Shown piece after piece: positions 47,780-61,210 of a stretch of DNA of 64,000 nucleotides; within the stretch, counting starts at the first letter, position 1; each line of letters opens with the position of its first letter. The DNA lies in the NCBI GenBank assembly GCA_949130495.1, contig OX422209.1, positions 698,669,257 through 698,733,256 of the forward strand. The letters run 5' to 3'. Below the pieces are notes generated by a model. The model saw only the letters and a program-made list of their open reading frames with translations, searched no databases and was not told where the DNA came from. The DNA is from Sambucus nigra. Taxonomy: Eukaryota; Streptophyta; Magnoliopsida; Dipsacales; Adoxaceae. The translations under genes were made by a program, and so were the position numbers.

Positions 47780-48930
47780 ACATCCTAACAAATATAAGTG
47801 TGTTTCTTTGAAAACTCGTAAGGAAGATGTGTCGGATTTGGATAGCGAGGGTGATTTAATCCCGAAGAGATTGTTAGGTTTGCTAGGAAGTTTACAAAAT
47901 TTCTTAAACTTAGAGAAGATAAGAGTTTTAATAAGAAATCTAAGAATTTTAACAACGACCATGATATGAAGAAGAGAGATAAACCTAAGAAGATGGATGA
48001 TTATGATAAATTTTACGAGTGCTAAGGGTTTGAGCATCATGCTTGTAAGTGTCTCACTTAATAACAGAAGAAAGTAAGAAGCCCAAAACTTACAATGATA
48101 CCCTTAGTGACAGTGAATTGTAATAGAAAGATAATTCTCCCGTGGAGCATAACTATATCACTTTCATGTTTAGTTATGTGAGATTAAATGAAAAATCTTC
48201 CGCCGAGGAAGATAATCATGTGAATGATTTTTTTAAGGTCCGATCTTGTCATTCCCAAGCTTATGAAGAATAGGATGGAGAGGAGATTAGTGACAAGGAG
48301 GAGAATGAGCTTCAAGTTTCCTTTCGTGAGTTATTTGCGGAGTCTTTAAAGTTAAAGAAGGCAAACTTGACAATAGAGGCCAAGTTAAAAGTGCTTGTCG
48401 TAGAAAATACTTACAATTTATTGAGGATTTAAGGGCATATGAGAAGAATCTTAGGGAGAAGCTCGAATACATTGAGGGGAGAGATATAACCTTTAGATAT
48501 TATTTAAAAATTTGAAGGAGTCCCTTAAATTTTATGATTCTAAGCTTTTGCTTGAGTATAAGATTTTAGAGTTAAAAGAAAAATTAAGAGACTCAAGTCG
48601 TGTCAAAGTTGATTCGGTAACTAAGTCGGTGAAGTTGGATAAAAATTTAGGCACTGTCCAAATAAAAAATGACAAGATAAGTCTAGGCTTCGATGATCCC
48701 AAAGATTCTGTTCCCAAAGCCAAAACCAAGATTTTGAGAGATTTAACCATTTTCCAGGAAGTTGGAAAGATCAACCCAAAGGTAACATTCCTTGTGTTTA
48801 CATATGCACAAACTGTGGTAGGAAAGGTCACCTTAAGAAATTTTATTATGATCTTACAAAGTTAACTAAGATGTCTAGATATCGTGTCACCATGGGTACC
48901 AAAACTCGAGGCATTCATTCATCATTTATT
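47780..48930 (+). pseudogene. copia (Sirevirus-like) gag C-terminal remnant
   Basis: The piecewise reading has TRKEDVSDLDSEGD at 47815-47855, a Lys/Asn-rich basic stretch and a broken knuckle (FYEC-stop-GFEHHACKC) near 48012-48050. A coiled-coil-like acidic region (48295-48420) and a second knuckle missing its last Cys (ICTNCGRKGHLKKF) at 48800-48845 follow. Two knuckles flanking a coiled coil are usual in Sirevirus gag. Several stops and shifts are present. The fragment ends shortly before the LTR at 49320 and probably belongs to a different, older copy. Confidence 0.6.
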
Positions 48931-49319
48931 TGAGTTAGAAAATCGAATTTGGAGGCATTAAATGTTAGACTTATTGATTCTTGCATACTTTCACATGATT
49001 CTTCCCATGCTACATCTTACAAGTGATTGTGTTTGCATGTTTATCAAACACTAGTTTTTTGTGCTTCATGTTATATGTGTTACGACTAGTTGTATGATTC
49101 TTGTGGATTTTGAAGCACTCTATATCTTTGACTCACTTGAGTCTATATTATATAGGTACTCATCTAGTTTGAAAATAGTGAAAAAATTGAGTCATATCCT
49201 AGTCTACCAATAAGCCCCTCAGACTCTTCATTTGAATTCCTTTAAAGTTCCTAAAGGTAGAACACCAACACATTCACCTAGGATTGCATTTATGTGTTGC
49301 ATTCTTCATAATATGGATG

Positions 49320-50646
49320 TGTGATAGTTAAATCCCATTAAAATGATTTTCTATAATTTCTAGGATATTTTAAATAATTTTTGGATTTTTAAAAATAATT
49401 TTTAAACATTTAAAATTGGGTTTTATAATGTTTTGGGGATGTTTTATAATTTTCATAAGTACCTAAAACTTAGCTTGGGTAGAAACCGAAAGCGCTTGAT
49501 AATATTGTGGGGGAAAATTGAATACTTTCAACATCATAAATACGTGTTTTTCAGTTAATCTTAGCCTTACATGTGTTAGTATTATAACGGTTAGGTTTGT
49601 GTTTTCTTTACCTCACATATCTGAGATCTTATTTAAAACGTTGGATCATTTTTATAATTGGCCTACATGTCTTCTAAAGCTATCCATGTGTTAACCCTTT
49701 AAGCCAATCAGAGTGTGTTTAAAAGCAGTGCTTTAACATCTATTTGATTTACTTCGATCATTTGTATTCAATCCTGAGCGTTGATTTGCTTCGTCCTTCC
49801 AGATCCTTCTATACTCTAGTATAAATAGGACTCATATGTGCAACGTTTACAATCTTTGGATCATTTTCACATCTGAGAGAAAAAAAGAGGGAAGAGATAG
49901 AGATAGATAGAGAGAGAGAGAAATAAAACCCTAACCTAATTTCGGCCAAATTTTCACCAGAAAACCCTTCTGAGAGTTAAGTTAGTTTGAGATTTGAGAA
50001 GATCCATCATTTCTAGTTCTTAATCTCTTGTCCAACTAAGTCATGTAGTTCTAATCTCATTTTCTTTCATAGAAAGTTGAGACTTGATACTCTATAATAC
50101 ATATCACGTAGATATTACTGAGTTTGATTTCTTCTTTTGAGAAATCTTTATTTTGTTGGATGTTTTCTTATAAACTTTTAATTTGCTTTCAAAATCTAAA
50201 CCAATAAAATCTTTTCTGATTTCAGTTTTTTAGAATATCCAGACTTAGATCTAGTTTGAGATCTTGATTGGGGATTTACACTTTCATATATTTCACATTT
50301 TGTGAAATATCTGTACATTTTCAAATAAAGAAATTGTCTAGGATCTTGGATCTTTTATAAAGAAATATGACCTCTTGATCTATGGATAAATATAAAGATC
50401 AAAAAGTCTGAGAGTTTAGATCAAACTGATTTTGGAAATTTCTGTTGCATGTTAGAAATCTTTTTGTAATTTGATACTCATTATATATGTAATAAGTGTG
50501 TGTGAGTTGCATGCATGTGTTAGGCACATCACATCATAACACTTTCACACTACAACACTAAAACGTGTTGGTAGAAAGATTTTGGACTTTAAGAGTCAAT
50601 GTAAAGCTAAAAGGAGTGGAGTTACAAAGCTGAGAGAACATCTACA
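49320..50646 (+). repeat. Putative 5' LTR of a Sirevirus-like copia element
   Basis: Bounded by TGTGATAG and ATCTACA, followed immediately by a primer-site-like word and, 515 bp later, by copia gag. It contains a good TATA box at 49820-49827 and a purine-rich leader (49880-49930). There is no second LTR in the window, so both boundaries are inferred. Confidence 0.55.
49820..49827 (+). promoter_or_regulatory. LTR TATA box
   Basis: TATAAATA, 500 bp into the LTR, just upstream of a leader-like purine-rich stretch. Confidence 0.5.
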
Positions 50647-50657
50647 ACATCAGAGCC
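50647..50657 (+). other. Degenerate primer-binding site
   Basis: ACATCAGAGCC resembles the initiator tRNA-Met site (TATCAGAGC) and directly abuts the inferred LTR end. The 500-bp leader to 51160 shows no gene. Confidence 0.45.
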
Positions 50658-51160
50658 TTAGGGGAAGTCAGAATAATCCAGAGGAGCTGACATATTTTTT
50701 GAACTCAGATTAGGTCTGTTTGTGTGTTTATATTGTTAAACAGTTTTTAATTTGTTACTCTATTTTAGTGGATTTTTGTTTTGAGGTGTTGAGACCTCCG
50801 TGGATGTTTCCCCATTTGGGTGGGGTTTTACCGTGTTAAAAATTTGTGTGCACTTGAGTACTTAATCTTCCTTTCATCCCTTTCTCTTTGGCGTGCTGAT
50901 TTAAAACTATTTCAGTTTTGGTTTTCAAAACATGGCCACATAATACCTGAAATATCTCGTTCATAATTTCTTTTTACACATCTTGTGTTAGCTGTATGTT
51001 TTAAGAAAAGAGTTTGTTCAAAAAAATGTTCAGAGATATTTAGACTGTTTAATCTTGAATTAAACCACTTAAGTGGTATTTTTTCAATTGGTATAAAAGT
51101 TTTAGTTTTTCAAAATTCTTTAGATCTTGAGTTTTTGAAATTATTTTCTCAATACAAACA

Positions 51161-52402
51161 ATGGACGAGAAATTTCAGAGATTAGGTAACTTGTCCAGGC
51201 CCCCTCTCTTTGGTGGAACCAACTTTCGTTACTGGAAAATGAGGATGGTTGTTTTCATCCAAGGGACATTGGGAGATGATGTCTGGGATGCTATTGAAAG
51301 TGGTTATACTTTTCCTACTAAACCATCCGCTGAAGGACGTACTGTGAGGATTAGAAAGTTACTAAGTGAATTCACTAAAAAAGAGAAACAGACTTCCCTT
51401 AACAATAACAAAGGCAAAAATGTCATATTCGTGTCTATCAATGAGCACGAATTTAAGAGGATATCATTCTGTACTACCTCTAAGGAAGGATGGGACACCC
51501 TAATGACTGCACATAAAGGAGACACACGTGTTAAAGCTGCTAAAATCCAAATGTTAATCCAGCTATACAACACTTTAGTCATGACTGAGACTGAGTCATT
51601 TGATGACTTCCACATTAGGTTGGCAGACATAGTGACTAAGCTGCATGCTAATAGGATAATCTATGATAGAAAATAAATTATCTATAAAATTCTAAAGTCA
51701 CTTTGACAAAAAAATTGACAATAAAGGTTATGCAATTGAGGAGATGGACGATCAAAACCTTATCCCTGAACTCCTCAGTATCACGCTAAGAACTGTGGAA
51801 ATGGAAATATAATTTAAGAAGCAATTAACTCAGACCCATAACAAACAGTCTGCTTCCAATGTTGTCTTTACATCTAAGTTGACTAATATTGAATGTCATT
51901 TACCTTAAATTGACTTAGATTCTGATGAGGACTATAACTTAGAGAGATTGGATAACCAGATTTCCTTAATGTGTAAACATTTCAAGAAAATTATGAAGTT
52001 CAGAAATAAATATGCAAATAGACAAGGCAAATCTACCTATCTAAACAACTATAATAATAGGCCTCATGAGAAAATACTTGGAAACAAACCTAGTAGAGAC
52101 CTCAAGAACACTTAATGCTGTAGATGTGGCAAGTTAGGACACATAGCCATTGATTGTAGAGTTAATTTGAATAAGAACAAGAATACTAGGGCTAACTTGT
52201 GCAAGACTTGGGATGACTCAAGTGAATCCGAAAATGATGAACTTGAGTCATCGAACACATATGACCCTTGTACATATTTCTTTGCTAAAATCATATACAC
52301 TGATAATAAGGAACCTGATCATAGTATGTTAAATAATGCTATTCCTACTGATTTGTCTGCTTTGTTACTTGAGAATGCTGATAATGCTTCCAACGTGGTG
52401 TG
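51161..52402 (+). pseudogene. copia (Sirevirus-like) gag, 5' part
   Basis: ATG 51161 opens a 171-codon frame (LSRPPLFGGTNFRYWKMRM, then SFDDFHIRLADIV) that is the N-terminal copia gag domain. After a stop at 51674 it continues in pieces: EEMDDQNLIPELLSITL near 51738, an acidic DSDEDYN stretch near 51920, and a complete knuckle (CCRCGKLGHIAIDC) at 52116-52155. A stop directly precedes the knuckle. The frame is cut by a CACTA element at 52405 and resumes at 62522. Confidence 0.75.
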
Positions 52403-52440
52403 TTACATTACAGGAATATTGATTTTTTCTGGCACAAATT

Positions 52441-52900
52441 AAATGTCGAGAAAAGCACTAAAAGTGTCGGTAACACTTTTGGCGGTATTTCCACAAGTAC
52501 GGTAATAGCCAATGTGGTAAAAGAACAACGACATTTTAAAAAATGCCGTGAAAAGTTAGCAGCACTTTTGACGGTATTTTCATAAGTGCGGTAGCCAATG
52601 TGGTAAAAGAACAATGACATTTTTAAAAATGCCGCAAAAAATTAGTGGCAATTTTATTCATTTATATTAATGCTGGTAATAACATTTTAGCGACATTAAA
52701 AAATGTTGATAATAACCTTTTGCAAAACCTATTAAATGTTCAACACACTTTTAGTGGCACTAAAAAAATGCCGAGAACGATAATAGCGGCATTAAACAAA
52801 ATCTTGATATTATTTTGCAATATATGGGTAGGAACAAGTGTTAAAAAAAATCATTTATTACAAGTATCGTATTTATGTGTAAAAACATTACCATAACATT
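52441..52900. repeat. Left subterminal repeats of the CACTA element
   Basis: Repeated words such as CACTTTTGGCGGTA, AATGTGGTAAAAGAACAA and ACATTTTTAAAAATGCCG. Two adjacent units start at 52474 and 52563 (period 89 bp) and run to about 52648. Such repeats normally bind the accessory transposition protein. Confidence 0.8.
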
Positions 52901-52999
52901 AAATTAAAAGGGCGGTAATCAAATTAAAATGTCATTAAATTAAAATCAATATCATTCATCGTAAATAAACACAATTGAGTTTGGAACAATTATCCATCC

Positions 53000-55900
53000 A
53001 CAAAATAAAATGTATTACATGTCCAATAAGAAAAAGCAGTGAAACATAAAGCGAAACGAAATTTTTTATAATGTACGATCCTTGTCCATCAAAGTCAAAC
53101 ATCCTCTTCGACCTACAAATAAACAAAGTCAATCGTTAGTCATTGATACTTATTCTTTAGTATTTTAATTAAAAAAAATAAAATTAAAAATGAGTACATT
53201 TGCAATATGCCACGCTACGGTTGAATGATATCATCTCCAAATGTGGACTTGTTTCCATACGGTCTAGGCAATGGTTCATTTGTTACAAATGTTTTCTCAA
53301 TACATACTTCCCAAAAGTCATCACCAAGTGGCGTACCCCCTACTTTTGTTGAAGGGTCCTTGCTCACAAGCAACGTGCCACAATCACTTTTGGAAGTCCG
53401 AAAGTATTAAGGTCTACAATTTTAGGAAGTGCATTATTTGAGTAAATGATTGATGAAGGGTCCTTGCTCACAATGAATCCACGTGCCACAATCACTTTTG
53501 AAAGTCTCGTAAGTAATAAGGTCCACGTGTCACAATCACTTTTTCTTCTTTGATGATTCTTTCTACAAACAAGATGAATATGTCATCAACCATATATTTC
53601 TGGGGAAAAATTGGCAGAGTTTTATTTGTTTTTAAGACATCCCAAAATTTTTAAAACTATATACAACCAAATAAACCAACAACCCAAGGTCAAGTATACA
53701 TAAACTCCCAAAGAAAGCGTAGATATATTATGCCCTTTAAAATCCTTTAAATTAGTAACATACCTAAATTGAAGTAACATTCATTTCTTCACTAACACGA
53801 GATCCCCAATAATTAACAAGTTGAGGCCATTGCTCTAGCTTTACTTTAGGTGAACAATATTTCAATCTCTCTTCGTTGGTATCAAAGGAATGATAATGGC
53901 ATATTGTGCTGAAGCTGAACCGTATAAATTGAAAAAATAGGTTAACTTCAATCTACACAATTAATTAAGAACATATAAATCAAATAACTTTGAGTACCTT
54001 CTTCATGTGAATGGGAATCTTGGTTATGTAAATGTTCACTCCCCATCGAGCTACTATCGCTTTCACTATCACTTGAGTTTGATCGTTCGGTAGAGTTAGA
54101 ATCTGGAAGGGAATGAGAGTTGGGGTGAGATTGTGGCTGAAATGGTGGTTAGAGATTGGATTGTGAGTCGGGAATGTGCCAGTGAGAGAGATTTACTCTT
54201 CCGTTACGATGTCATAGCAAGCCGTAATAATAAAAATTCACCATTGAGTTAACAAGAGTCGACCATAACACAATTCGTTACAATACGATCAAATAGATGA
54301 AATAGTTTTTTTTTGTATTTCATTAGTTGAAATTGCAATCTGATATCGTAACACAACCTTGATCAAATAAATACAATACTGTAATGCTGGATTTTATTAA
54401 ATCTATCATTGTATCCACCTCTTCTTAGTTGTAATTGCAATATGATATCGTAACATAACTTGATCAAATAAATACAATACTAGATTATGGGCCTAGACAA
54501 TTTAAATTTCAAAATATGTGATGTAGTTATGGGGAATATATGAATATTATTCAAGAGTCTTGGAGTACTCGTATCCATGGGAATTATCTGGATTTGTTTC
54601 CTTAAAATTGAAAAGACTCAAAATGGATTTAAAGGTTTAGAGCTCAAATACCTTTAAAGAAATTTTTAAGAAGGCAGTAGATTGGGAGAAATTATCTGAA
54701 GTCCATGATGCTTGGAATTATGAGGATTTTATTTATACCTGGTCTTTTATGCATGGGTTTTATAGGTGAAAATTGATGTTTGTTTTGAAAGGAAGACAGT
54801 ATGCATAGGAGGATGGGTGATGATAATGGGTTCCCCTTGAGTTTGTGGAACACGAAAGCTCATTGAAACTTAAGCAAAATATGTCAGGGGCTCCCAGAAG
54901 TCGATAAAAATACTAGTATGAAGAATGTGTTTCGGACAAAGATTAGAGTTAAGGTCAACAATAATGGTTTCGTTTCGACAGAATATGTAATTTAAGAGGG
55001 TGATAAAATGGTCTCATTCGATATATATCTTCAAGCACGCCTTAAAGATAATCTAAAGCAAAAAGCATCTACTAAAGAATGGGTATATAAAAGATTCAAA
55101 CCTAATTCTATTAAAGTTTTTCATGATATGCAGCAGTAAATTTCTAATTTTCAAAAGAAAAATGTGGAGTTTAACTTTCTCCCTTTCCTCTATTTTCTAC
55201 TCTTGTTCAGACTAGCCTAAAAACCCATTGTATAGGTCACATATTCATGTAATAGGTAGTCAAGACATGATCTCCCTCTAATGATGCGTCATGTGAGAAG
55301 AACTACCAAAGTCCTTTAAATACTTAGATGAAGATGCCCTCATCATCATCAGAGGAGACCTTTTTGTCTTCCCTAATTCTTTAATTTCTTTTTACGAAGA
55401 TATCAACGACGATGCTAAAATTTTGACTACCCTATGCATAGAGTGCCTCCTTCTAATCAGATGCTTCCTATTCGTTTACAACTGAACCTCCAAAGACATA
55501 GAAGATTACACATCTCCTAAAAGATGGATTCAAGGACATGAAAAAACTATGTTTCCCCCAATTATTACAAAGCTAAACCTTAGAAGTCAGGTATGTTAAT
55601 TGTATTTATTCTTCGTTTATCAGTAGCACCTCATCACATATATCTTCACACATGATTTCCTGAAGCAAAGAAACATCATCTATATGCTATGTAGCTTAAA
55701 CAAGTAGCTAAGCAAGTGAGATTGGAGCCTAGGAGTTTTAGCCCAAGGCAATGTATCATATAGAGAATACCACCATCTTTAAAGCATAAAAATACCTTTA
55801 TCTAGCCATTGCTAACTCATCAACAGTCTCAGCCTAAATAGTTGGACGACTTTGCCTAGCTAATCGCTAAAACAATATTGGACTATTAGAACCATAAACA

Positions 55901-57430
55901 TGCGCAGCTCTTGCATAATTTTACCAAAAAGAAAAAAAAAATATCTACTCAAATAAGTCTTGAGAGCAAATTTTCAATGTCGCGGACAAGATTTCAATTT
56001 AACTACTTGCCATTATATGTCATTACTTTGAAGATATTTTGGTGGTCTTTATTATATGCCCTCAAACCATGCAATGCAACCAACCTTTAACAGCAAGTGG
56101 GATTACTGTATGGAAAAGATAAACATAAATAAATAAAAACAGAGATAGAATCTTTACAGAAAATTATGCATTTCAGCTTTTATGAAACAAAATAATGGAT
56201 AAAATTAAATATATGACTCTTATGACACTATAATTTAATTACTCCATATAGGGAAGAGAATTAGTAAATTTACTGCAACATTAGAGAATAATAAACTACG
56301 TTTTATTTCAAAACATAGTATTTTTTATGAAAATAATACTGTTGTATTACTGATGAAAAAAATGAGTCCCTTTAACAACAGGTCTCTTTAACAGTTTTTC
56401 CTGATTTACATCTAAACTTGAAAACCTAACAATTCCCCTAACTACAACACTTGAAAACATAACAAATTTTCCTACCAACGCCAAATGTCATTACACCAAC
56501 AACATAAAGTCCCTACATAATACATGTTGCTAATTTACCAATTTCGTGGAGGACAAAACTTAAAGTCGGGTTGATCAAAATATCATTACTAGTTGGACTC
56601 GCAAGTAATGAGGAAAAGGGAACACAGTGCAGGAATTTAGTACATGGATTGATTAATTTAATTAAAAAAGAAGGGTTCCATTTTTTTTTCATAAATTTGT
56701 ATTTAATCCAAAGACTTATAAGTTGAAAACATTCAGTCAGCACAAAATGTTTGTATACCTCAAGGCACAATGTGTTCCACATTAGTTATTTAGCGTCTGC
56801 CTTGGAAGAATATTTCCAGAACCCAACAGCTAAGTTTCTTCTAAGGACCAAAAGATTTAAGAAAATATACATCTTAATTTTCGCAAGGGTTTCATCCTCT
56901 GGAGGTTTCCATATTTCCTATAGAGAATTCTAGCATAAAGGACATGAATAAACACTACTTAATCTAACCATAAACACTACGTAACAAGAATATCAATAAT
57001 CAACGGCAATTAGCAAATTCTAACATAGTAATCTAACGATCCTCAAAGCAGCCACTCTAAATCAAATAAATATTTACTCTAAAAAGAATTGGGTACTCCA
57101 TCGCAAATGAGAACACGATCACCAATTTTATACATTTAAGAGATTTAAAAAATTTAACATAATAGACTGATTAATTATCATCTTCAGAATTCACCGCCTC
57201 TACAAGTCGTAAATTCTAGTGAAAATATATGCACTTCAATCCCAGATATGATGTAAGAAAATAGAGCTAATTCACAGTGGTTTCTTAACTAGGATTAGCA
57301 AATGGAACTTTAAATCTATTATTGAATCTGAATATTCAACCACATGTCAAAAGATATCTTAAATGACCTGTCCACCAAGTCTATATCCAATAGGAATAAA
57401 CTAGCTAGCTACCCTGGAGTTATTGCAGTA
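53000..57430. other. CACTA interior without a recognisable gene
   Basis: Broken coding-like stretches, none recognised. One is a minus-strand Ser/Asp/Glu-rich segment near 54130-54020 (SNSSDSESDSSSMGSEH); another is a plus-strand piece near 54950-55130 (SFDIYLQARLKDN). Two 54-bp direct repeats lie at 54326-54380 and 54428-54481, 102 bp apart. The remainder is AT-rich. Confidence 0.4.
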
Positions 57431-57449
57431 GCTATTACATAAACCTTAG

Positions 57450-58740
57450 ATGCACATGGATAAGAAGGAGCCTCGTTCGCTTTTCTTGGAAGAGCACCTT
57501 GACAGAACTCTTTGTGTCGACGACAAGCATAAATTTGTCTCTTTTGTTAAAGATGTAATGGATTATGAGATACCTACTTTTAGAAAATTCATAGTGCATA
57601 GACCTAAACTTTTAAGGGCAGCATGCGAATGGAATTAGTTAGTTGTGCCACTGCACTGATCGATGGAGAAATGGATCAAAATGTGGATCTCAATTATCCA
57701 TCTAATGTAGGATTTTATCCGCTACATCATGCAACCAAATTGTTGTCCCCTGAATTAACAGAACAATTTCTTTCTAACAGAACTCGAAAAAATCTGAGAT
57801 GCAAGCATGCTGAACCACTGCTCAACCAAAAACTCCCACTCCACGTGGAAGTTAAAAGCTTGTGTTTTTTGGATGAAATAAAAGAAGGGACTCCCAAACT
57901 ATCAATTATCAAGTTGCTATGTCCACTCTGCCTACCTAAAATGAAAAATGTAATGAAGATAATTGAATTGATTGCGTAGAAAACAAATGGTAAACTAGTG
58001 GAGCTTGTTGCACTGCTCATTGTGGCTTGGTAAAAGCTTAGTGATCCCACTGCAATAGTCCGTGAACATATTTTGATACATAATGCATGTGTTGAACCAT
58101 GAGGATAAGAAAGCAGTGAATGTGTCTAGACATCATTTACTTGAGGTATTTGAGAGGGCAGGGGATGCTATCTAGGCATATTTTTGGCAAGATAAAACTG
58201 AGCTTAGCAACAGACAAGACAAGCGATGACAGAAGTTGCAGATTTTCTTCTACTAAAAGGCTTTCTTGTGAAGCCGCAAGATACTTTTGGTGATGTGAAG
58301 TGGTTTCCAATCTACGACTTCCTAATATTTTCTTTATGCCACATTACCTTATGACTGGATTGAGAGAGTTTTTTAGATGATACGCCTTTTACTAAGAGGC
58401 TTCTTCCTCGTGGAGATTAGAGAATCTCATCAAGGGATTTTGGCATGTCGTTGCGACACTATTCCGGGACAGGTCATAGATGACCTTGCAAATTATCTAA
58501 TGATCAATTGAAGTTTCAAAGCGCTATTGAAGCTGAAGTAAAAATGGTAGAGGCTTATCTACGAAATGTATCTCATAGAAATCCTAAAAAGAGTTGAGAA
58601 TGCTCGAATTAACTCCCAGATAATTCCTATTGTGGTTTAAGATGACACTCTTCGAGTCGTCAATTCAATGACTATAGTGAATGATATTGAATCGAATGGT
58701 ATTAATGAAGATAAGATTTATCTTTTCCCGGCATAAAGTA
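57450..58740 (+). pseudogene. Captured ankyrin-type host gene fragment
   Basis: MDKKEPRSLFLEEHLDRTL...HRPKLLRAACEWN (57450-57635) continues after a frameshift as ATALIDGEM, NYPSNVGFYPLHHATKLLS (ankyrin-like, near 57695-57745), then LSIIKLLCPLCLPKMKNVMK and IIELIA (to 57979). Further in-frame pieces are KLVELVALLIVAW near 57990 and MTEVADFLLLKGFLVKP near 58226. An exon-like segment also follows an AG near 58999. This resembles a plant family of ankyrin-repeat proteins of unclear function. Stops and shifts show it is not functional. It lies inside a CACTA element and upstream of a Helitron 3' end, so either element may have picked it up. Confidence 0.6.
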
Positions 58741-59191
58741 AAGATTAGTACACTTTAAAATATAATCTTAGGGCTCCTTCCTGTATATCTAGACCTCATT
58801 GATATTCATAGTAATTTTATATATCTATTCACATGTATTTGAGTTATGAAATTCTTTGATTCTAAAAAAACATAGTTTATGTAAATTTTTTTCACTTTCC
58901 CTTCCCCTTAACGTGCTGTTTTGATTTTAAGATATTAGATTCTTTTATGATCTCAATTTAAGCAATGTCTTTGTATAACATTCTCGTCTTTCATTGCAGG
59001 ACCAGTAGTGTGACAACATTCATCAAGGAAGACTAATGCGAAGTATTAAACTGGTCTATGTTTGAAGTATTCATAATGATATGTAAAATTCAATTTCAAA
59101 TACTCCGTCATGGGTAAGATTACTTTTGTTAGCATTATGATTTTAGATGTCTAAATATAAAATACATGTAATCTACTACGATTATCAAAAG

Positions 59192-59220
59192 CCCGTGCCT
59201 CGCACGAGGTTGAAAACTAG
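59192..59220 (+). mobile_element. Helitron 3' terminus
   Basis: A hairpin (CCCGTGC, loop CTC, GCACGAG; one mismatch) is followed nine bases later by CTAG at 59217-59220 and then T at 59221. This is the canonical plant Helitron 3' end and insertion context. The 5' TC end could not be placed, so which upstream DNA belongs to the Helitron is unknown; the ankyrin fragment is the obvious candidate. Confidence 0.65.
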
Positions 59221-60690
59221 TTTGGTTAAACTTTAGCGGCCTGCATTGACTAGAATTGCAACAAACCGTACCCATGGTCTTGAACTCTATGGAGAACCTT
59301 CCACTATGTGTTTGACAGAAAGGTGAGTGGATGCGAAAGGATTATATACCATATATTCATAATATAAAAGATACGATAATTTCATATAATTGAAAAAATG
59401 TGGCAATAATAGTTATTATCTCATCTAAAGCACTTGATACTCATAATTAAAAAGAGATGAATGGAAAAAGAGTTTGAGGGTTGGAGTGGTGGGGTTGGGA
59501 AATCCTATCAAGAATTTCTACTCCCGAATATTAATATTCAATGACCTACAACATGAACTTAAACGTATGAGATCAAATAATTAAATAGAAATACCTTGGA
59601 AAATTCAATAGGGTTCATTAGTATTACAAGCAACCACAAAGTTATTCCTTGTCAATTATACATGATAACGTCAATAAATATAAAAGATACTCATATTAAA
59701 ACTATGGGTGGAAATATGGTTTACTCGTGTCATTATTGTGTTTTTTGGTTTGGATTTGAGTACTATTTTTTTTTAATAATGAATTAGAAATCAACTTTTT
59801 TATTAATTGTGCCGCCCTATGGTATCATAATAAGATTGGCTAAAAAGTGTCATCACATCAAATATTGTCACCCCTTAAATAAGACAATCGATGCTATCAA
59901 ACTATTATGCACGGATAAAAATGGTAAATGAATCTGAATCGCACCCAAATCGGGTGCAATTCTCCCCCGATTCTCCTCTAATTCGCACTCATCGCAAGTG
60001 TAATTTTTTTAATTACACTTAATAACGGATCCTTCATTGATTCTATAATAATCCTAATTTTTTAAATCTCAAACAAGCTTGGTCGCATTTTTTGGATCAA
60101 CGTTTTTTTATATGAGGATATATATTCGAGATTGTTTGGAACTTTGAGAAGGAGAGGGGATGAGAATTGGCCTAAGATAATGAGAGATTCGACGTTTCAA
60201 CATCTTCTAGCCTTGAGCACTAAAAATAAATAATAATTCCAAAATTCTTTATATAAGTGACGTTCGAAAAGTTTTATGCGTGTCTATACGATAGATGAAA
60301 TTAAGTATTGGAATGCAAATCGTTTTCGCAAATGATACTATCACTAACATCCTTTTTGTCATGGTCAATTATACTTATATTAGAGACAATTTAACATACT
60401 TATTAATTCGTACAAAACCTATTGTATCATCTACAGAAAATAAAGGAACAATATAAAATATTTTTTTGTTATAGATTTATTTCTCAACGCACCTGAATCC
60501 TACTTCTTGAAAGATTTTTCGAATAGATGCACCCGCGTCATGCTGCGCCCACATACGTGCTACATAGCTATAAAAAAGTCATATTTATCAAAACGGAATC
60601 TAATTACCTTGGTGCTTCATAAAAGGATGGGAGAAATAAGGATATGATCACATTTATATACATATAATTTGGATTTAGTAAGAAATACAC
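59221..60690. other. CACTA interior, no gene seen
   Basis: AT-rich DNA. Several short ORFs on both strands, none with recognisable content. Confidence 0.4.
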
Positions 60691-60703
60691 TTTACAATCA
60701 TGT

Positions 60704-61056
60704 CAAGGGTTGTAAAACAAACCAAGCTATTCGAGCTCGACTCCTGTTCGTTCGGATAAAAGATCGTTCCATCTCGGCTCATAAGGTACACAAACCAAAT
60801 TTGAACAAAATTTTAATCTCGTTACCTTATTGATCTCGACTCGAATTCGGCTCGATTACAAATAATCATATGATGATAGTGTAAAAAATTCAATCTAATC
60901 GAGCTCGGCTCATGTTCGTTCAGATTAAAGCTTGTTTGAGCTCAGCTCGTGAAGTAAACAAATCAAATTTGAACACATTTTTAAGCTCGTTAATCTTTTC
61001 AAAACAAGCTTGAGAATCCCACTGTTTGGCTCGACTCAGCTTGTTTACACCCCTAC
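60704..61056. mobile_element. Non-autonomous hAT-like element (353 bp)
   Basis: The ends read CAAGGGTTGTAAA and, reverse-complemented, GTAGGGGTGTAAA (10 of 13 match), close to hAT-type termini. Probable 8-bp target duplications are AATCATGT (60696-60703) and ATCCATGT (61057-61064), six of eight identical. Inside are GAGCTCGGCTC-rich inverted words typical of this plant repeat class. No coding capacity. Confidence 0.55.
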
Positions 61057-61210
61057 ATCCATGTGTGGAACTTAAAAAGTTGATAAATACAATAAGGTGA
61101 CACAAAATTAATAAAAAAATTTAAGATAATGAATATAAACAATATCATTGAGGAAATAAAGAATTTAAAAATACTTTCATTTGTCCCTTTTCACATAAAA
61201 TTTACAATTG

